Below are positions 1-11,204 of a stretch of 64,000 nucleotides of DNA, piece after piece. The notes below the pieces were generated by a model. The model was given only the letters and a program-made list of their open reading frames with translations, had not been told where the DNA came from and ran no database searches. The position numbers and the translations under genes are program-made. Origin of the DNA: Aspidapion aeneum (taxonomy: Eukaryota; Arthropoda; Insecta; Coleoptera; Brentidae); contig OY755042.1 of NCBI GenBank assembly GCA_963576565.1, forward strand, positions 15,041,272 to 15,105,271, written 5' to 3'. Within the stretch, counting starts at the first letter, position 1; every line of letters begins with the position of its first letter.

Positions 1-1317
1 CGACGTCCATGATTGCGATTCGGTTGTAGCCCGAACGGTGCCTTAACCGTGTCAATGAAGCCCTGTTCTACATTGACACGGTTCGGTTACGTTGGCGATC
101 GATTGACAACGGTTAGGTTTCACATTCTCTAGGATCCCGGGAAAGAGGTCAGGAGTGTATGTTTTAAAAAATATATGTATGTTAGAAATTTACGAATTCT
201 TTCTTAAGAAATATTGTTCCAGACTGATTTTTAATGAACATTTTTGCGATCACGGGTGTTAGTTACCCAAGCGATTTACCATATCGTCTGCTATTCACCA
301 GAGATGTTCGGCCGACAGCCGACTGGCGATCCTGGGTGTTGTATACAAATATGCCTGCGGCACACCCGACTCCATCAAAAAACCAATAAAGTCATCCCAC
401 ATTTTTTAAAAGTTATTATTTTACTAAACGAATAAACTAAACAAAATTTTTCCTTAAGCTTGTCAAAATGATTAACTAATTTTTAATTATGGATTTTACT
501 TTAATTCTAAAAACTTTTAGGTTTTAAAGCCATTTCTATTTCTCCGGATTTTCGATGTCAACAAGGTAAAATCCAAGGCCAAACAATATTATAATTATAC
601 TTTAAGTAGTGATGTAAATTTCGATGTAGATCCGTATGCTCGCTTTTTTTCCTAATGCTTTTAGAATTCCTATTCCTATTTTTTTTGCAGAACCTTACTT
701 TGGGACAACCTATAGAATGATGCTAGTTTAAATGTTCTGTATGCTTTAGTCCATCCTTTTTCATTGAACATAGTTATTCAAGGATACTATTTATTACTCG
801 TAACGCAGGCACTTTACTGCTGGCTTTAACTGCCTCATCTTCTGATTTATGATTGTTGGTTCTTCCCTTAATCAGTTTTTATGAGATGAAATGCGGTGTA
901 TATGCTTAGCGAAGAACCAAAAAAACATAGTGAAATCGCATTTTACAGGCGCTCATCTACAACTTACCAATAAATTTTATCGCTAATTGCACAGGAAAAT
1001 AAAATTAAAATATATATTTTTTCCATTCTCACCGTTATAAAACTAACTACCTTGCTCTTTGGTACCCAATTAAAATGAAAATAAAAGGCACAATTATAAC
1101 GAATTTAATAACCCAAATTATGTTGAGTTTAACTCAGGCAGCCGTGGTGAACTTGAAAATTTCTTTCTGCGAAGCCTATAATTTAAAAATATGTTTTACT
1201 TTTTTAAAGGAATTTTATTGCACCGTGAAAGACGAAAGTGCTTCGATATCATCCGTACTAATATTTTTACCAGGTCTGCTCCGAAAGTTATAACTGGGTT
1301 TTCATAATATTCATAAC
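1..1317. other. AT-rich stretch, no gene recognised
   Basis: No reading frame longer than about 70 codons with protein-like composition is seen on either strand. The first 120 bases are less AT-rich. They contain a 13-bp inverted repeat (AACCGTGTCAATG at 45-57, complement at 71-83) with a 13-base loop. A segment near 340-375 (GCCTGCGGCACACCCGAC) weakly resembles part of the SINE at 39890-40237, but too little is shared to call it. Confidence 0.6.
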
Positions 1318-1690
1318 CTTTATGTTTAACAACATTTTCAGACTTTTTTGTTTTTTTTTCAGACAATTCGCAGATCTTTTTAGACTTTTTTGAATAATTT
1401 TAAATCTTTTAAGGGCTTTTCCTAAATTTTCCAAATTGTTTTATATTTTCAGACTTTTCAGTAGACTTCTCGATTTTTTACTTTCAACTGTTTTATATTT
1501 TCTTAGAACGTCAGATTTTTATATGTAGCATTTTTGAGAGAGTTCTAAAATTTTTGCAGACTTATCTAAAACAATTCCAAGACTATTTTGGATTTTTTAC
1601 AATGCTCTAAAATTTTCCTCACTTTCTAAAATATTTCCAAACTTTTTTCGACGTTTTTAGATCTTTTCATATTTTTTCATAATAAAAATC
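1318..1690. repeat. Degenerate pyrimidine-rich tandem repeat (CAGACTTTTT type)
   Basis: The phrase CAGACTTTTT, with variants, recurs every 20-60 bases in a strand rich in T and C. The same phrase makes up 50390-51140, so the two stretches belong to one low-complexity family. No coding potential is visible. Confidence 0.55.
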
Positions 1691-1900
1691 CTTTATGAAA
1701 TTAAAAATTCCCTAGCTTTTCCGCAACATTCTGATAAGGTCTGTGGATCTTAGATCGCTTAAATGATTGAGCACAGGAAAACTTCAGAAAATCGTTTATA
1801 ATTTAGCAACTAAAATTCAATACTTTTTATAATTTAAAGTCTTATTGAAGTAATCATATTTGACAAATTGCTAAAACAAATATTCATTTATGTGACACCT

Positions 1901-1942
1901 TAATACATTCAAATATTTTTTCAAAAATATTTGAATGTATTA
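1901..1942. repeat. Perfect 20-bp palindrome with 2-base loop
   Basis: TAATACATTCAAATATTTTT at 1901-1920 is followed, after TC, by its exact reverse complement at 1923-1942. The sequence can form an almost loopless AT-rich hairpin or cruciform. It does not match the ends of any other element in the window. Confidence 0.85.
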
Positions 1943-2084
1943 AACTGTTTTAGAACGTTTTCACATTTTTATGTCTTCCTATTAGTTCGCAAAGCGCCAA
2001 TAATGAAAAAAAGTCTTGTTTTCCTTGAAATGCTTTTGTGAATATAACGTCCAAAATCCGATATTTGAGTGTTTTTTAACTATG

Positions 2085-2190
2085 TGTATATTCGTTTTTC
2101 TGTGTCCGGGTATGTCTGTTTGACCATATAATATAATATTCTAATCCGCTTTACCGATTTTAATAAAATTTTGATCAAAAATGGTGCTCG
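2085..2190 (+). repeat. TGTCTG / ACCGATTTTAAT module, solo fragment
   Basis: A TGTCTGTTTG phrase is followed about 40 bases later by CTTTACCGATTTTAATAAAA. The same order (TGTCTG run, spacer, then CCGATTTNNATNAAAANTTT) is present in the elements at 5681, 51991 and, inverted, 55790. Here neither end of a parent element is recognisable. Confidence 0.4.
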
Positions 2191-2969
2191 ATCGATGACT
2201 TAGAGAGTTGTACGAGAAAACCTAAAATGATAAGCCATACATTTTATGGGGTTATGCGCCTTTTGAAAATAGTACGATTTTTTAGGAGAATTTTGACATA
2301 GAAATATCTTAATTTTTTATAATGGCAATTTTTAAGGATGTCTCCTTGAAGATAAAACCGAACCAAACAACTCTGTTGGCGATCAAAAGTAATTTCGTGT
2401 CTAGAAGACAAAATTCTCAAGAATCCATCAATATCTAAATGCGATTTTTTGTCGATTACAATACCTAACAAGTTGGCGTAAAAAAAGTAACACCGTCTTG
2501 TGTACAACATACAGAATGAAGTCATCCACGAAAGCTCATTAAGGTATTACATCGTATTCATTCGAGTAAGTCCTTACCAAGGTTTTTATAAACTAAAAAC
2601 CGCCTTGGCGCTGGGTTAATGATCCAAAAAGTAACAAGAGTTTTTGTGTACACACAGAACGCCTTTAGGGCAACCACAACCAAGAACTATAGTGACATGT
2701 CTACCTGGAGCTCAAAGAAAGATAAGAACCTTTTTATTGTGTTAACATCATTTTTTACTACACGACTCGTGTTTAAATTCGTTTTAAATTACCGGTTCCT
2801 TTTGAAGCTAACGACTGAAGTTAATGAAACGCTCTTTATCTAAGTGAAGTGTATCAAAATAAAGAGAGTTTTAATAAAGTTCTTAACACTGATAAACTTA
2901 TTATGATTTTATACCTATACTTTTTATTGTAAGAGATTTAATAGAAGGCATAAAGATTTATCACTTTTT
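2191..2969. other. AT-rich stretch, no gene recognised
   Basis: The open frames here (for example 2244-2525 minus and 2619-2843 plus) have the composition of random AT-rich DNA and lack splice or poly(A) context. One ACCGAACC octamer near 2357 is noted because of the AACCG pattern elsewhere, but no repeat junction can be shown here. Confidence 0.5.
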
Positions 2970-3187
2970 GAAGTATAAACTTCTTTAGGCGCGTTTAGCA
3001 GTTTTTGTGGGTAGTGAATTGAACTGAGCGCGGCTATGTAACGCTCATTCGGTTGAAGTCGGCTCGAGTCGACTAACTGTTAGAGGAACATTCAGCGAGC
3101 GATATGATGATGCAGATGAAGGCCAGTATTATTAATTTCGCCTTGTTGAAGTTTACACTTCTGCCGGGTGGTCTTAAGCACACAATT
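2970..3187 (+). mobile_element. Small TIR element (GAAGTGTAAACTTC family), copy A
   Basis: The copy starts with GAAGTATAAACTTC and ends with GAAGTTTACACTTC (3148-3161), followed by the near-palindrome GTGGTCTTAAGCACAC. Internal landmarks shared by all four copies are TTTAGGCGCG, the stretch around GAGTCGACTAAC, and GGCCAGTATTATTAATTTCG. It has no coding capacity and is a MITE-like non-autonomous element. Copy B follows at once in the same orientation, so the two form a tandem pair. Copies C and D lie inverted at 10263 and 23918. Confidence 0.8.
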
Positions 3188-3195
3188 TTTTTTTT

Positions 3196-3418
3196 AAGTG
3201 TTAACTTCTTTAGGCGCGGTTAGCAGTTTTTGTGGGTAGTGAATTGAACTGAGCCGTCAAGCTCGGCTATGTAACACTCATTCGTGTGAAATCGGCTCGA
3301 GTCGACTAACTGTGAGAAACATTCAGCGAGCGATATGATGATGCACATGAAGGCCAGTATTATTAATTTCGTCTTGTTGAAGTTTACACTTCTGCCGTGT
3401 GATCTTAAGCACACACAA
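3196..3418 (+). mobile_element. Small TIR element (GAAGTGTAAACTTC family), copy B
   Basis: Same structure as copy A directly upstream, ending with GAAGTTTACACTTC at 3379-3392 and then the CTTAAG near-palindrome up to ACACACAAT. Copy B contains GAGCCGTCAAGCTCGGC, part of which is deleted in copy A, so the pair are diverged neighbours and not an exact recent duplication. Confidence 0.8.
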
Positions 3419-5680
3419 TAATTTTTTATCCCAGGGGCACGTATAGCTGGTTGATTTTGGAGAAGATGGTCTTCCAATATACTTAGTGTCTCACAGCTAA
3501 TGACAGGTGATGTAGATTTCATGGGTAAATATATTGAGATTTCATAAATTAGTTTAAAAGTTGATAATATCAAAGATACTTACAAGGAGTTCTTGTTCTA
3601 GATATATGTTTTCGATTGCCAACTTTTGTAAGGTTCACAGATCTCGCCTACACCTAAAAATTTCCTGGGTCGACCTCTAACGTAAATACCTATTAACGAA
3701 TTGGATATGACCAAAGTTAAATTGGAAAATTCAAAATGGCCGCCGTCCCGCTAAAAAGTAAACATTCTGTTATTTTTATTCTTTGGTAGGAATGTCTAAA
3801 ATAACAAGGGCACGTTTATGGTCACAAAATTTTTTATTTTTTTTTGGGTATATAACGTATATAGAAAATTTTATTACTGATTTTAGTAGTCAACGGGCTG
3901 TAATTTAGTCCGGTTCATGTCATTTTGATATCCTTGAGCACTTTGAAATACTAATGATTAAAGATAAAAAAATCAAAATCGAAAAACTGTATTTTTTTCT
4001 CTTAAAATATTACGAAAACGCATTTCTTTCTACGAATGCCACTGAAAGCTTGGTTGCAATTTGGCTCAGGCATGTTTTATACACCATTTAAATGAAAATT
4101 TTATTGTCTATATTGTCGCGTAACTCTTTTCTTTCAAATAGCTTCATTTTCAAGAAAATAAATTAAAAAGTTAGAACTAAACTAGATATTTGACAATTTC
4201 TGTAATTTAAAAAAATAAAATATTCCTACTCGGGCGCCTTTTTAAATATTTCAATTGCTCAAGAGTGCCAGAGTGGCACCAACTGCCACTTGAAAGAAGA
4301 GCTCTTAGGCTACCAGAATCAGTAATAAAATTTTCTACATAAAGCAAATCCAACCTCTTTAAAAATCTTCCTGACTATCTGTATTTCTGTTTTTTTTCAA
4401 TGGTAATATCAAACGCATGGTGTCTCTTTATTTTGGTTATTTAATTTTCAAGCACTTGGATGAATAATATTTTATATTTTTGTAAAGTGAAATGCAAAAT
4501 TGCATCATAGTACTAACAACTTGAGAATAATATGGAGGAATTGGATTGGCAGGTAATGGACAGTTTCCTTAGATATTTGTAAGAGATAGCGGATTTATGT
4601 ATTAAATCAAAGCTCATTATATTAATAAAAAAAAACTTTGATAGTAGGTACACCAAAGAGAGAGGTTAGAAATTTGTAGCGACGTGAACGGGTATTTGAG
4701 ATTTTATCACCATTCTTAACGTATTATTTTATATCCAACTACATTCCAAGTTCAAAACTTTACCTTAGATGTCTTGGATAAAACTTGTTAGGAAATTCCT
4801 CTATGTGCAATCTTTGTTTTACAAAATAAAAAACATGGCGTCAGCTCAAAAATTATAGTTAAGCCTTATTGTCTATTGTTCAATTCAAATTCAGATGATT
4901 AGTAAAATATTGCTTTAAATGGTTCTGTTAATACAGACGGGTCTAAAACAGCTTCATTCAGGGCAATCAATTTTTATATTGCTGTGAATATATTTTTGTT
5001 TAACAGTTTTCATATCAAACTCGTTTTATTTAGAAACTTAAATACAAATTTTTTTTTGAACGATAATAGTTTTTAAAAGTTTAGAAATACATAGGACATA
5101 CACTGCAAAAAATATAAATGATTTTGGAAATACTTTAGTAGTTGCACGAGTGTTACATAAGTATAAACGAGGAAATCGCATGTTTAAAAACAAAATTCAG
5201 ATTTTTGAATTTGATATATTTTTTATTTTTTTCTGTTATAAATAAAATAAAAACAAAGGCGAAATATATTATAAATGAACAAAAAAAATCAATTTTTCAG
5301 TAGTTACAAATATAGTGACCTACCGATTTGGACACAAACTATCTTTTGATATTTTCTTTTCCAAAAAACAGAATTGAATTTTCCTCATAATTCTTTTATT
5401 TATAATATTTATTGTTACCTTAAAACTTTTACAGGAAAATTAAAAATTTTATTGCTAAAAGTTAAGTACTTTCTTCGTGTTACCTCCTCTATATTAATTA
5501 ATTTTATTATGATTTAGTATTATACCAATGCACTGTATATTTAAAAGCTAATATTTTCTGATCACTTAGGAATTTCTCGATATAGGTTAATGCTTGTAAA
5601 TAAAAATTAAATTTTTTTATTATAAAAAAAATTCCGGTAAAATTGTAATTTTTTTGTTTTATAAATAATACGGTAATTTT
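3419..5680. other. AT-rich stretch, no gene recognised
   Basis: About 2.2 kb without a convincing gene, structural RNA or dispersed repeat. Reading frames are short and rich in Phe, Leu, Lys and Ile. I see no conserved motif. Confidence 0.55.
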
Positions 5681-6155
5681 TACCTTCCTAGCCCGCGCAG
5701 CAATGGCTAGAGAAGGTATTAGTTTCGAGGAAATTTTTTTCTTTGAGATAACGCCGAACATATGTTATTTGGGTGTATTTTGACCTATCTTAGCAATATT
5801 GTCGTTATGTCTGTATGTGTGTGTGTAAACGGCTAAACCGATTTGTATAAAAATTTTAAGTAAAATAGCGTTCGACACTCTAACGAGCTGATTAGATTTT
5901 GGGCAAAATTGATTATTGCTAATGAAAGTTTTTTGACAATTCCAAAATTTAAAAATTGCTAACTTTTAAACGGAACATCAATATGCGGTTTTCGAAATAT
6001 AGTTTCTTAATAATTTGTGTTATAAGCAAAAATTTCGTGAGAGATTTAGTTTCTGAGATATTTAAAAAAAACTGTTTTCAATGCTGATTTATCATGGCTT
6101 TACTTGAAGTGTGCTAATAGGCCAGCTAGGAAGGTATCAGATCCGTCATGGATTT
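5681..6155 (+). mobile_element. TACCTTCCTAGC inverted-end element, most complete copy
   Basis: Starts with TACCTTCCTAGC (5681-5692) and ends with its exact complement GCTAGGAAGGTA (6125-6136). About 18 further bases (TCAGATCCGTCATGGAT) are conserved after the right end in every copy. Shared interior landmarks are CGCGCAGCAATGGCTAG, TTATTTGGGTGT, a TGTCTGTATGTGTG run, GGCTAAACCGATTT and a CTTCGTGAGAG-like phrase. It is non-coding. Other copies are at 8155, 36012, 43160 and, inverted, 55790. The TGTCTG / CCGATTT module is also in the element at 51991. Superfamily is unclear; no target duplication is seen. Confidence 0.75.
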
Positions 6156-6966
6156 ATTTATTTAGTTTTGTGAACAGTCGGAACTGAGTATCTTACCCTT
6201 ACCCCTTATGCCTCCGACACTGTCTTTATAAAGCATAGAGATTTATTCGTTCTAACGGTGTTGCTAACTTCTATCGACCTCGGTAAAAGTTTTAATTATT
6301 ATCAGCAGTGAAAACGAAATAACAATGTAATAGTAATTATCTATTCGTGTTATTTAACGCCAGAGCAGAAATGGAAAATGTTTTAGATCACTTTTTAAAT
6401 CACATACCTGCATTAGTTTTTAATCTTTATAAAAAAAAAATAATTACCTATCTTTATAGTGTGTGATGAAGTTCACTGATTGGGAAAAAATTTCACGTCA
6501 TGCTTTAAACGTTCGATGAGAACATGATAATAAGAAAAGACGAGGAGGAGTGTGCAGACACCTCATAAAATCATGAAGGCGTGGAAAGTGCCTAAAATTT
6601 GCATTGCAGTAAAAAGCTGTCTTAGTATAAACTGCCTAAAAACTTATATTTAAAAAGGCAATGTTAAATCATTTTACTTGGAACGGCTCATGAAATATTC
6701 ACATAATTTTTTAAATTCATGCATTTTTTATTTGTCGTTTAGTCCCACAACCAGCATTACGTGTGAATTTTAGCGCTACTTATATGTAGATATATTTTAA
6801 GCCGAAAATCGTTTAGTTTAAAAGATAAAATAAAACCAAGTGTAACAAACGCAATAATAACAGTGGCGTATCCAGTAATATGTTTTCGGGTGGCTTCATG
6901 ACGTTGTAACTTATGATATTTTATCTTTTTATTCATTAAATTTTTAAATTTATCCAACACAATTTT

Positions 6967-7122
6967 AGGGCGTCAATATTTTTTTTTCCTGGGAGGGGTA
7001 ATTTTTTTCTTGGTAGGGATAAGCAAATGAAAAAACATATAACATATATAGTGCTATAAGTTACACATATTTTTCTTGAGGGCGTGGTAATAACCCTTAT
7101 CCCCCCCCCTTATCGACGCCCT
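6967..7122. mobile_element. Small MITE-like element with AGGGCGTC ends
   Basis: AGGGCGTCAATA (6967-6978) is matched by TATCGACGCCCT (7111-7122), giving an 11 of 12 terminal inverted repeat around 130 bp of non-coding DNA with a C-rich run. No target duplication could be recognised. A hAT-like end (CAGTGGCGTATCCAG) lies just upstream at 6861-6875 but does not pair with this element. Confidence 0.5.
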
Positions 7123-7633
7123 GGACCAGTTTTAGAAACTGGTGTTCCAAGTTGTCAGATATTTGGTTCTCTGACCATTTGGAATAGATGTCGCAACTTT
7201 CAATCTTGTATATCGTGATAGCGGCCAAGACCGACATTTTTAATAAATTACTTTGTAACATAATAGGTACTTTGCACCAATTAAGAATCTTTCTTTTTAG
7301 AGGTTTCTAAATATTGATTTTTTTTTTGGTTTGATTAAATGCTTGACAGAACGTTCTATCAACGGCATGTGCGTGGGGAGAAATTGATTTTCTGCATTTG
7401 TTAGGAAAATAGGTATTATTTTTAATAGTATAGCTTAAGGATCAGTTTAAAAAAACTAATGAATCTTGAATAAAGGAAAGACAATATTAGGAATCACATA
7501 AAATGAAATGGCACATAAAATGAAATAGCAGTCTAAAAATAAAAACTTGCCTCATCCGTAAAATCATTAATATAATTCACAAAAAGACGACGGTTACATT
7601 ATAATATATTTATCGTCATAACATTTGCGTTTC

Positions 7634-7782
7634 CAGGGGGGTAACTTGGGGATTGAAGCCCTCCCCCAAGAACCCGAACATAGATAAAAAATAGTTTCCT
7701 GATTTTTATTGTGTATCAAATAAAACGGGAAAAATTTCTAAGCTTCCCCCCACCATAATGCAATCTTTGGTATACGCCACTG
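7634..7782. mobile_element. hAT-like MITE fragment
   Basis: The right end reads GTATACGCCACTG, the complement of the usual hAT start CAGTGGCGTA. The left part (CCAGGGGGGTAACTTGGGG) resembles subterminal hAT MITE sequence but lacks the terminal CAGTGGCG. That missing end could be the CAGTGGCGTATCCAG at 6861, which would imply a 0.75-kb insertion. The outer 8-mers do not match, so this is not demonstrated. Confidence 0.4.
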
Positions 7783-8154
7783 ATATAGTAAAAAACTTGT
7801 TGTGGTTTGAAAAGATTAGTAACAGTAAATTTTAGACACTTAGTAAGAATACACAATTATTAATTAGTTATTTTTAAATAATACAGAAATTTACATTGGA
7901 GGACAAGAACTAAAATAAATTTTGAAATCCAAAATAGGTTTATAAATTATGGTCTACCTATACTGCAATATACAAAATATAAATACAAAACGTTCAAATA
8001 ACTTATGGTTTTTTGCTTATGGTCAAAGGTTTTTTCCCAGATATAGCATTTGTCAATTGTGGAGTGGAGGAAAACTAGAAAATTTAAAAATGACAAATAT
8101 GACAGTGTCAAATAATTTTGTGTAAGATAAATATATATATAAGGATTTTTTTTT

Positions 8155-8420
8155 TAAATTATTGTAACGAGCTGGTTAGATTTTGGTTTAAGTCCATAAA
8201 TGCTAATAACAGTTTTTTGACAGTTAAAAAATGGAAAAAATGCTAACTTTTTGACAAAGTATCGCATCAATCTGCGGTTTTTAAAATATTGGAGCAAATA
8301 TTTTTGCAATAATTTACATTATAACCAAAAACTTCGTGAGAGCTAAAATGTTTTTAGAGGTGATATAAAATGGAGTTCACTTGGAGTGGGCTAGGAAGGC
8401 ATCAGATCCATCATGAATCC
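8155..8420 (+). mobile_element. TACCTTCCTAGC element, truncated right part
   Basis: From about GAGCTGGTTAGATTTTGG onward the sequence follows the right 260 bases of the element at 5681. Shared landmarks are the phrase near AACTTCGTGAGAGC and the right end GGGCTAGGAAGGCATCAG followed by ATCCATCATG. The left half is absent. It is non-coding. Confidence 0.7.
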
Positions 8421-9129
8421 TTTTATATTTATAAGCCATTACAGAAAAATTTTGAGATAAGTTTTGGTAAATATCCGAAGGCCCTTTAATAATTACGGAA
8501 AATAATAATATTAGCACTAAATGTAAAACCTTTTTTTGAATTGTTGAAAAGAAAAACTTTGTAACAAAAAATCTGAAAAAAATGTTAAGTTTGACACTTT
8601 TATGCATAATAATAAGAGTATTTCTCTTCTTTTGATTACCGCCCCATAAAGTTTAGTGCTTCATTTAAATTACACTCTGTATAATCACTGACGAGAAAAA
8701 CATTTTCAGTCTTTATATTTGCCTACAATTAACAGGAGTTTTTTATCTACATATATTGATGTATACTTATATTTTATTTCGACAATAGCACCATACTTTG
8801 TTTGATTAAATTTATTTATCTAATTATAAGTTTTGTATAGTTTATAGAACCTTGAGGTTAATTTATTTGCAACAAACAATAGGTGCCACCTTTTCCTTAG
8901 AACTTAGGCGGTAGCGTCCTGGAATCAACGATTATATAATATTAATTTATTTCAAAGAATTCTACATTAAGTTATTTATAAAATGCGTTATTGTTGTAAA
9001 CCTTTTTTCTTGTGTTTTAAATGTAAATGATCAGCATTGTAATGAAAACAAACAGCAGCGTCTCTAATGCAATTATCAGTTGAATATCAATTAGTATTGT
9101 TGTCTATAACAACTTCATTAACTTATTTT
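8421..9129. other. AT-rich stretch, no gene recognised
   Basis: No gene, RNA or repeat is recognised. The 76-codon minus-strand frame covering 8377-8607 overlaps the repeat end and looks accidental. Confidence 0.5.
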
Positions 9130-9886
9130 CAGCGATTTGCAGGTTTCTAGGCAATAAGTCATCGCTATTATAGGTTTTGGCTAAACTTAGGTTTGTGTTT
9201 CACCCTTCTCTGCCTGTTGCCGTGTTCATCCATCTAGTTCCCACATGTTTCTTCAAATCGTCCGTCCATCTCATTTGTGGTCTTCCCTTACTTTTATTTG
9301 CCCAAGGTCTCCAGTTTACAATACATTTATTCCATCGATTATCATATTGTCTGATATTATTAGCGACAAATTTTCATTTTATCTACCTCTCCTCTTACAT
9401 GCCTTGCTTTTGTTTTATTTCTTATACATTAATTCCTTTTTCTATTTGTTAGCTTTACATGTAATATATTTTTCCATTGATCTTTAAGCTTTTGTTAATG
9501 ATTTGGTTGTTCAGGTTCTGGGATCCATAGGTGAGTACAGGAAGGATACATTGGTTATACACCTTCGTTTTGAGAGAGGTACTGAGGATATTATTTTTTA
9601 ATATGTAGATTAATTATCGAATGCTGTCCAGGCCAATCTTCCTCGTCTCTTGATTCAGCTGTTTTTTTAGTTTAATAATTTTCCCAGATACACATATTTC
9701 CCTATTTGTTCTATTTTTTATTGGATTATTTAGGTCGGGATATCTCCATTTGCGTTTGTTATAATTTTAGGTTTAGTGTAGTTCATACTCAAGCTTATCT
9801 TTTAGCTGCTGTATCCATTTCTTCCAGCATTTTTATCAGTTTTTCTTTCTTATCTGTTATTATGGCGATATCGTCAGCATATCTTA
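9130..9886 (-). pseudogene. RTE-type LINE relic, C-terminal half of the reverse transcriptase
   Basis: In the minus strand, broken frames read YADDIAIITDKKEK next to the hAT insertion, then VYNQCILPVLTYGSQ, then the C-terminal pieces GRPQMRWTDDLKKHVG and RWMNTATGREGWNTN. These are typical of insect RTE-clade LINE proteins, which nick and copy into genomic DNA with an endonuclease and reverse transcriptase. Stops and frameshifts are frequent, so it is dead. The N-terminal continuation lies on the other side of the hAT-like element (11205-11880). Other copies of the same family are at 26026-27236 plus 30514-30803, and at 34110-34470. Confidence 0.85.
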
Positions 9887-9894
9887 GGTGGTTC
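9887..9894. repeat. 8-bp target duplication, left (GGTGGTTC)
   Basis: GGTGGTTC here is repeated exactly at 11197-11204, flanking the CAGTGGCG...CACTG element. An 8-bp target duplication is the hallmark of hAT insertion. Confidence 0.9.
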
Positions 9895-10262
9895 CAGTGG
9901 CGGCGCGTGATAAAAAGCTTTGGGGGTGCACACCAAAAAATAAAAATAAAAAATTGCGACGCAGGCGAAAATCTTTTTTCAGTGCCACGCTAACTTTTTG
10001 GGCCGTCGAGTGGGCCGTCATATCATATAATTTAGAGCAAATAATTAAAAAATGAGATATTTAGTTAGATATTAGTTACCTACCTATTATTATTGTTTCT
10101 ATAAATAAATAATAAATTATGACACCTAGTTTATTTTCTCCTCTAATGGCAAAGATGAAAATTTATTTAAATATTGCACGCTAATGCTATCAGAATTAGA
10201 AACTTCCGCCATTGTCAAAATTCCCCAGATTAATTAATCTACATTTTCGTAATAAAAAAAAA

Positions 10263-10537
10263 TTGTGTGTGATTAAGACCACACGGCAGAAGTGTAAACT
10301 TCAACAAGGCGAAATTAATAATACTGGCCCATAACATATTCTGCAAAGCGGACCGAACCGAACTCTTCTGTGTATTGGCCTTCATCTGCATCATCATATC
10401 GCTCGCTGCATGTTTCTCACAGTTAGTCGACTCGAGCCGATTTCACCCGAATGAGCGTTACATAGCCGAGCCTGACGGCTCAGTTGAATTCACTACCCAC
10501 CAAAACTGCTAAACGCGCCTAAAGAAGTTTACACTTC
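10263..10537 (-). mobile_element. Small TIR element (GAAGTGTAAACTTC family), copy C, interrupted
   Basis: Reverse orientation relative to copies A and B. GAAGTGTAAACTTC is at 10289-10302 and GAAGTTTACACTTC at 10524-10537. The conserved interior (AATAATACTGGCC, then TTCATCTGCATCATC) is interrupted by about 50 extra bases. These contain GGACCGAACCGAAC, and a second near-copy of the TGGCC flank follows. Copies A, B and D lack this insert. Confidence 0.8.
10354..10367. repeat. AACCG-type pentamer trace in a MITE insert
   Basis: GGACCGAACCGAAC, two pentamer units, lies inside the 50-base insert that distinguishes copy C from copies A, B and D. It is one of five or six places in this window where this pentamer marks a broken repeat. 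Confidence 0.6.
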
Positions 10538-11196
10538 AAAAACTACAAATATGTAAAACATCAATATTTTTATTTTTTGCACACTTAGTACTTAAAATTT
10601 TAACTCTACTCAGTGTTATATAATATAATGATTACTTAGTACCGAATACAAAATATCTGATACTCGAATAGGAAGTATCAGTATCTATTCGATACTTGCA
10701 AAAGGAATCGTTGCACACACAACTACTACTAAGTGCACGAATTAAAAGTGCCGCTAATCTGCTCTAACATGCAACGCGAACCGACGTGGCATGGGTCATC
10801 ACGGGGGTGCGGGCGGCATTGAGGCTGGTCTTGGGTATACGCGCCGTGCAGAAGGAAGGTTCAGATTCCATGTACTGTAAAATTCTATTGGGACATGTCG
10901 TTCTCTCTTTCTATATTTCGTAATTAGCATGCGACATAACATCAAGGGTGCATAGAATTTCGTTCCAGTAAATAAAAGCGTTGTTTGCATATATGTAGTC
11001 TTCCGTTTATGGAGAGTTTGAACACGAATACAAACACATACAACAGGTATTAATTCCTAGAGTATATTCCAGTCTTTAGTAAATTTCTTTTGGGATAATT
11101 ATGAATTAAATTAAGGAATGATCAAAGTTTAATATTTTTTTAAGTAAAATTTGGGAGTGCACGTGCACATGTGCACTTATGGAGAAACCGCCACTG

Positions 11197-11204
11197 GGTG
11201 GTTC
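11197..11204. repeat. 8-bp target duplication, right (GGTGGTTC)
   Basis: Exact match of 9887-9894. It marks the right boundary of the hAT-like insertion. Confidence 0.9.

Larger units (their letters stand above)
9895..11196. mobile_element. hAT-like non-autonomous element, 1302 bp
   Basis: Begins CAGTGGCGGCGCG and ends AACCGCCACTG, typical hAT terminal sequence, inside a perfect 8-bp target duplication (GGTGGTTC). It is inserted in the RTE relic, just N-terminal of the YADD catalytic box. The interior has no transposase. It includes a copy of the GAAGTGTAAACTTC MITE (10263-10537), which arrived later, and a palindromic CACGTGCACATGTGCAC phrase near the right end. The intact duplication suggests the insertion is fairly young relative to the decayed host LINE. 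Confidence 0.9.

Noticed and set aside
240..380. SINE copy at the window start
   Set aside because: Only about 18 bases clearly match the SINE at 39890 and no A or B box is present.
2350..2370. AACCG breakpoint near 2357
   Set aside because: Only one and a half units are present, and no repeat family covers the site to show a junction.
3220..3573. 117-codon minus-strand frame
   Set aside because: Most of it lies across MITE copy B. Equivalent positions in copies A, C and D are not open.
6861..7782. A single 0.9-kb hAT element bounded by CAGTGGCGTATCCAG and GTATACGCCACTG
   Set aside because: The outer 8-mers (AATAATAA and ATATAGTA) do not match, so one element is not shown. Only the right-hand piece is annotated.
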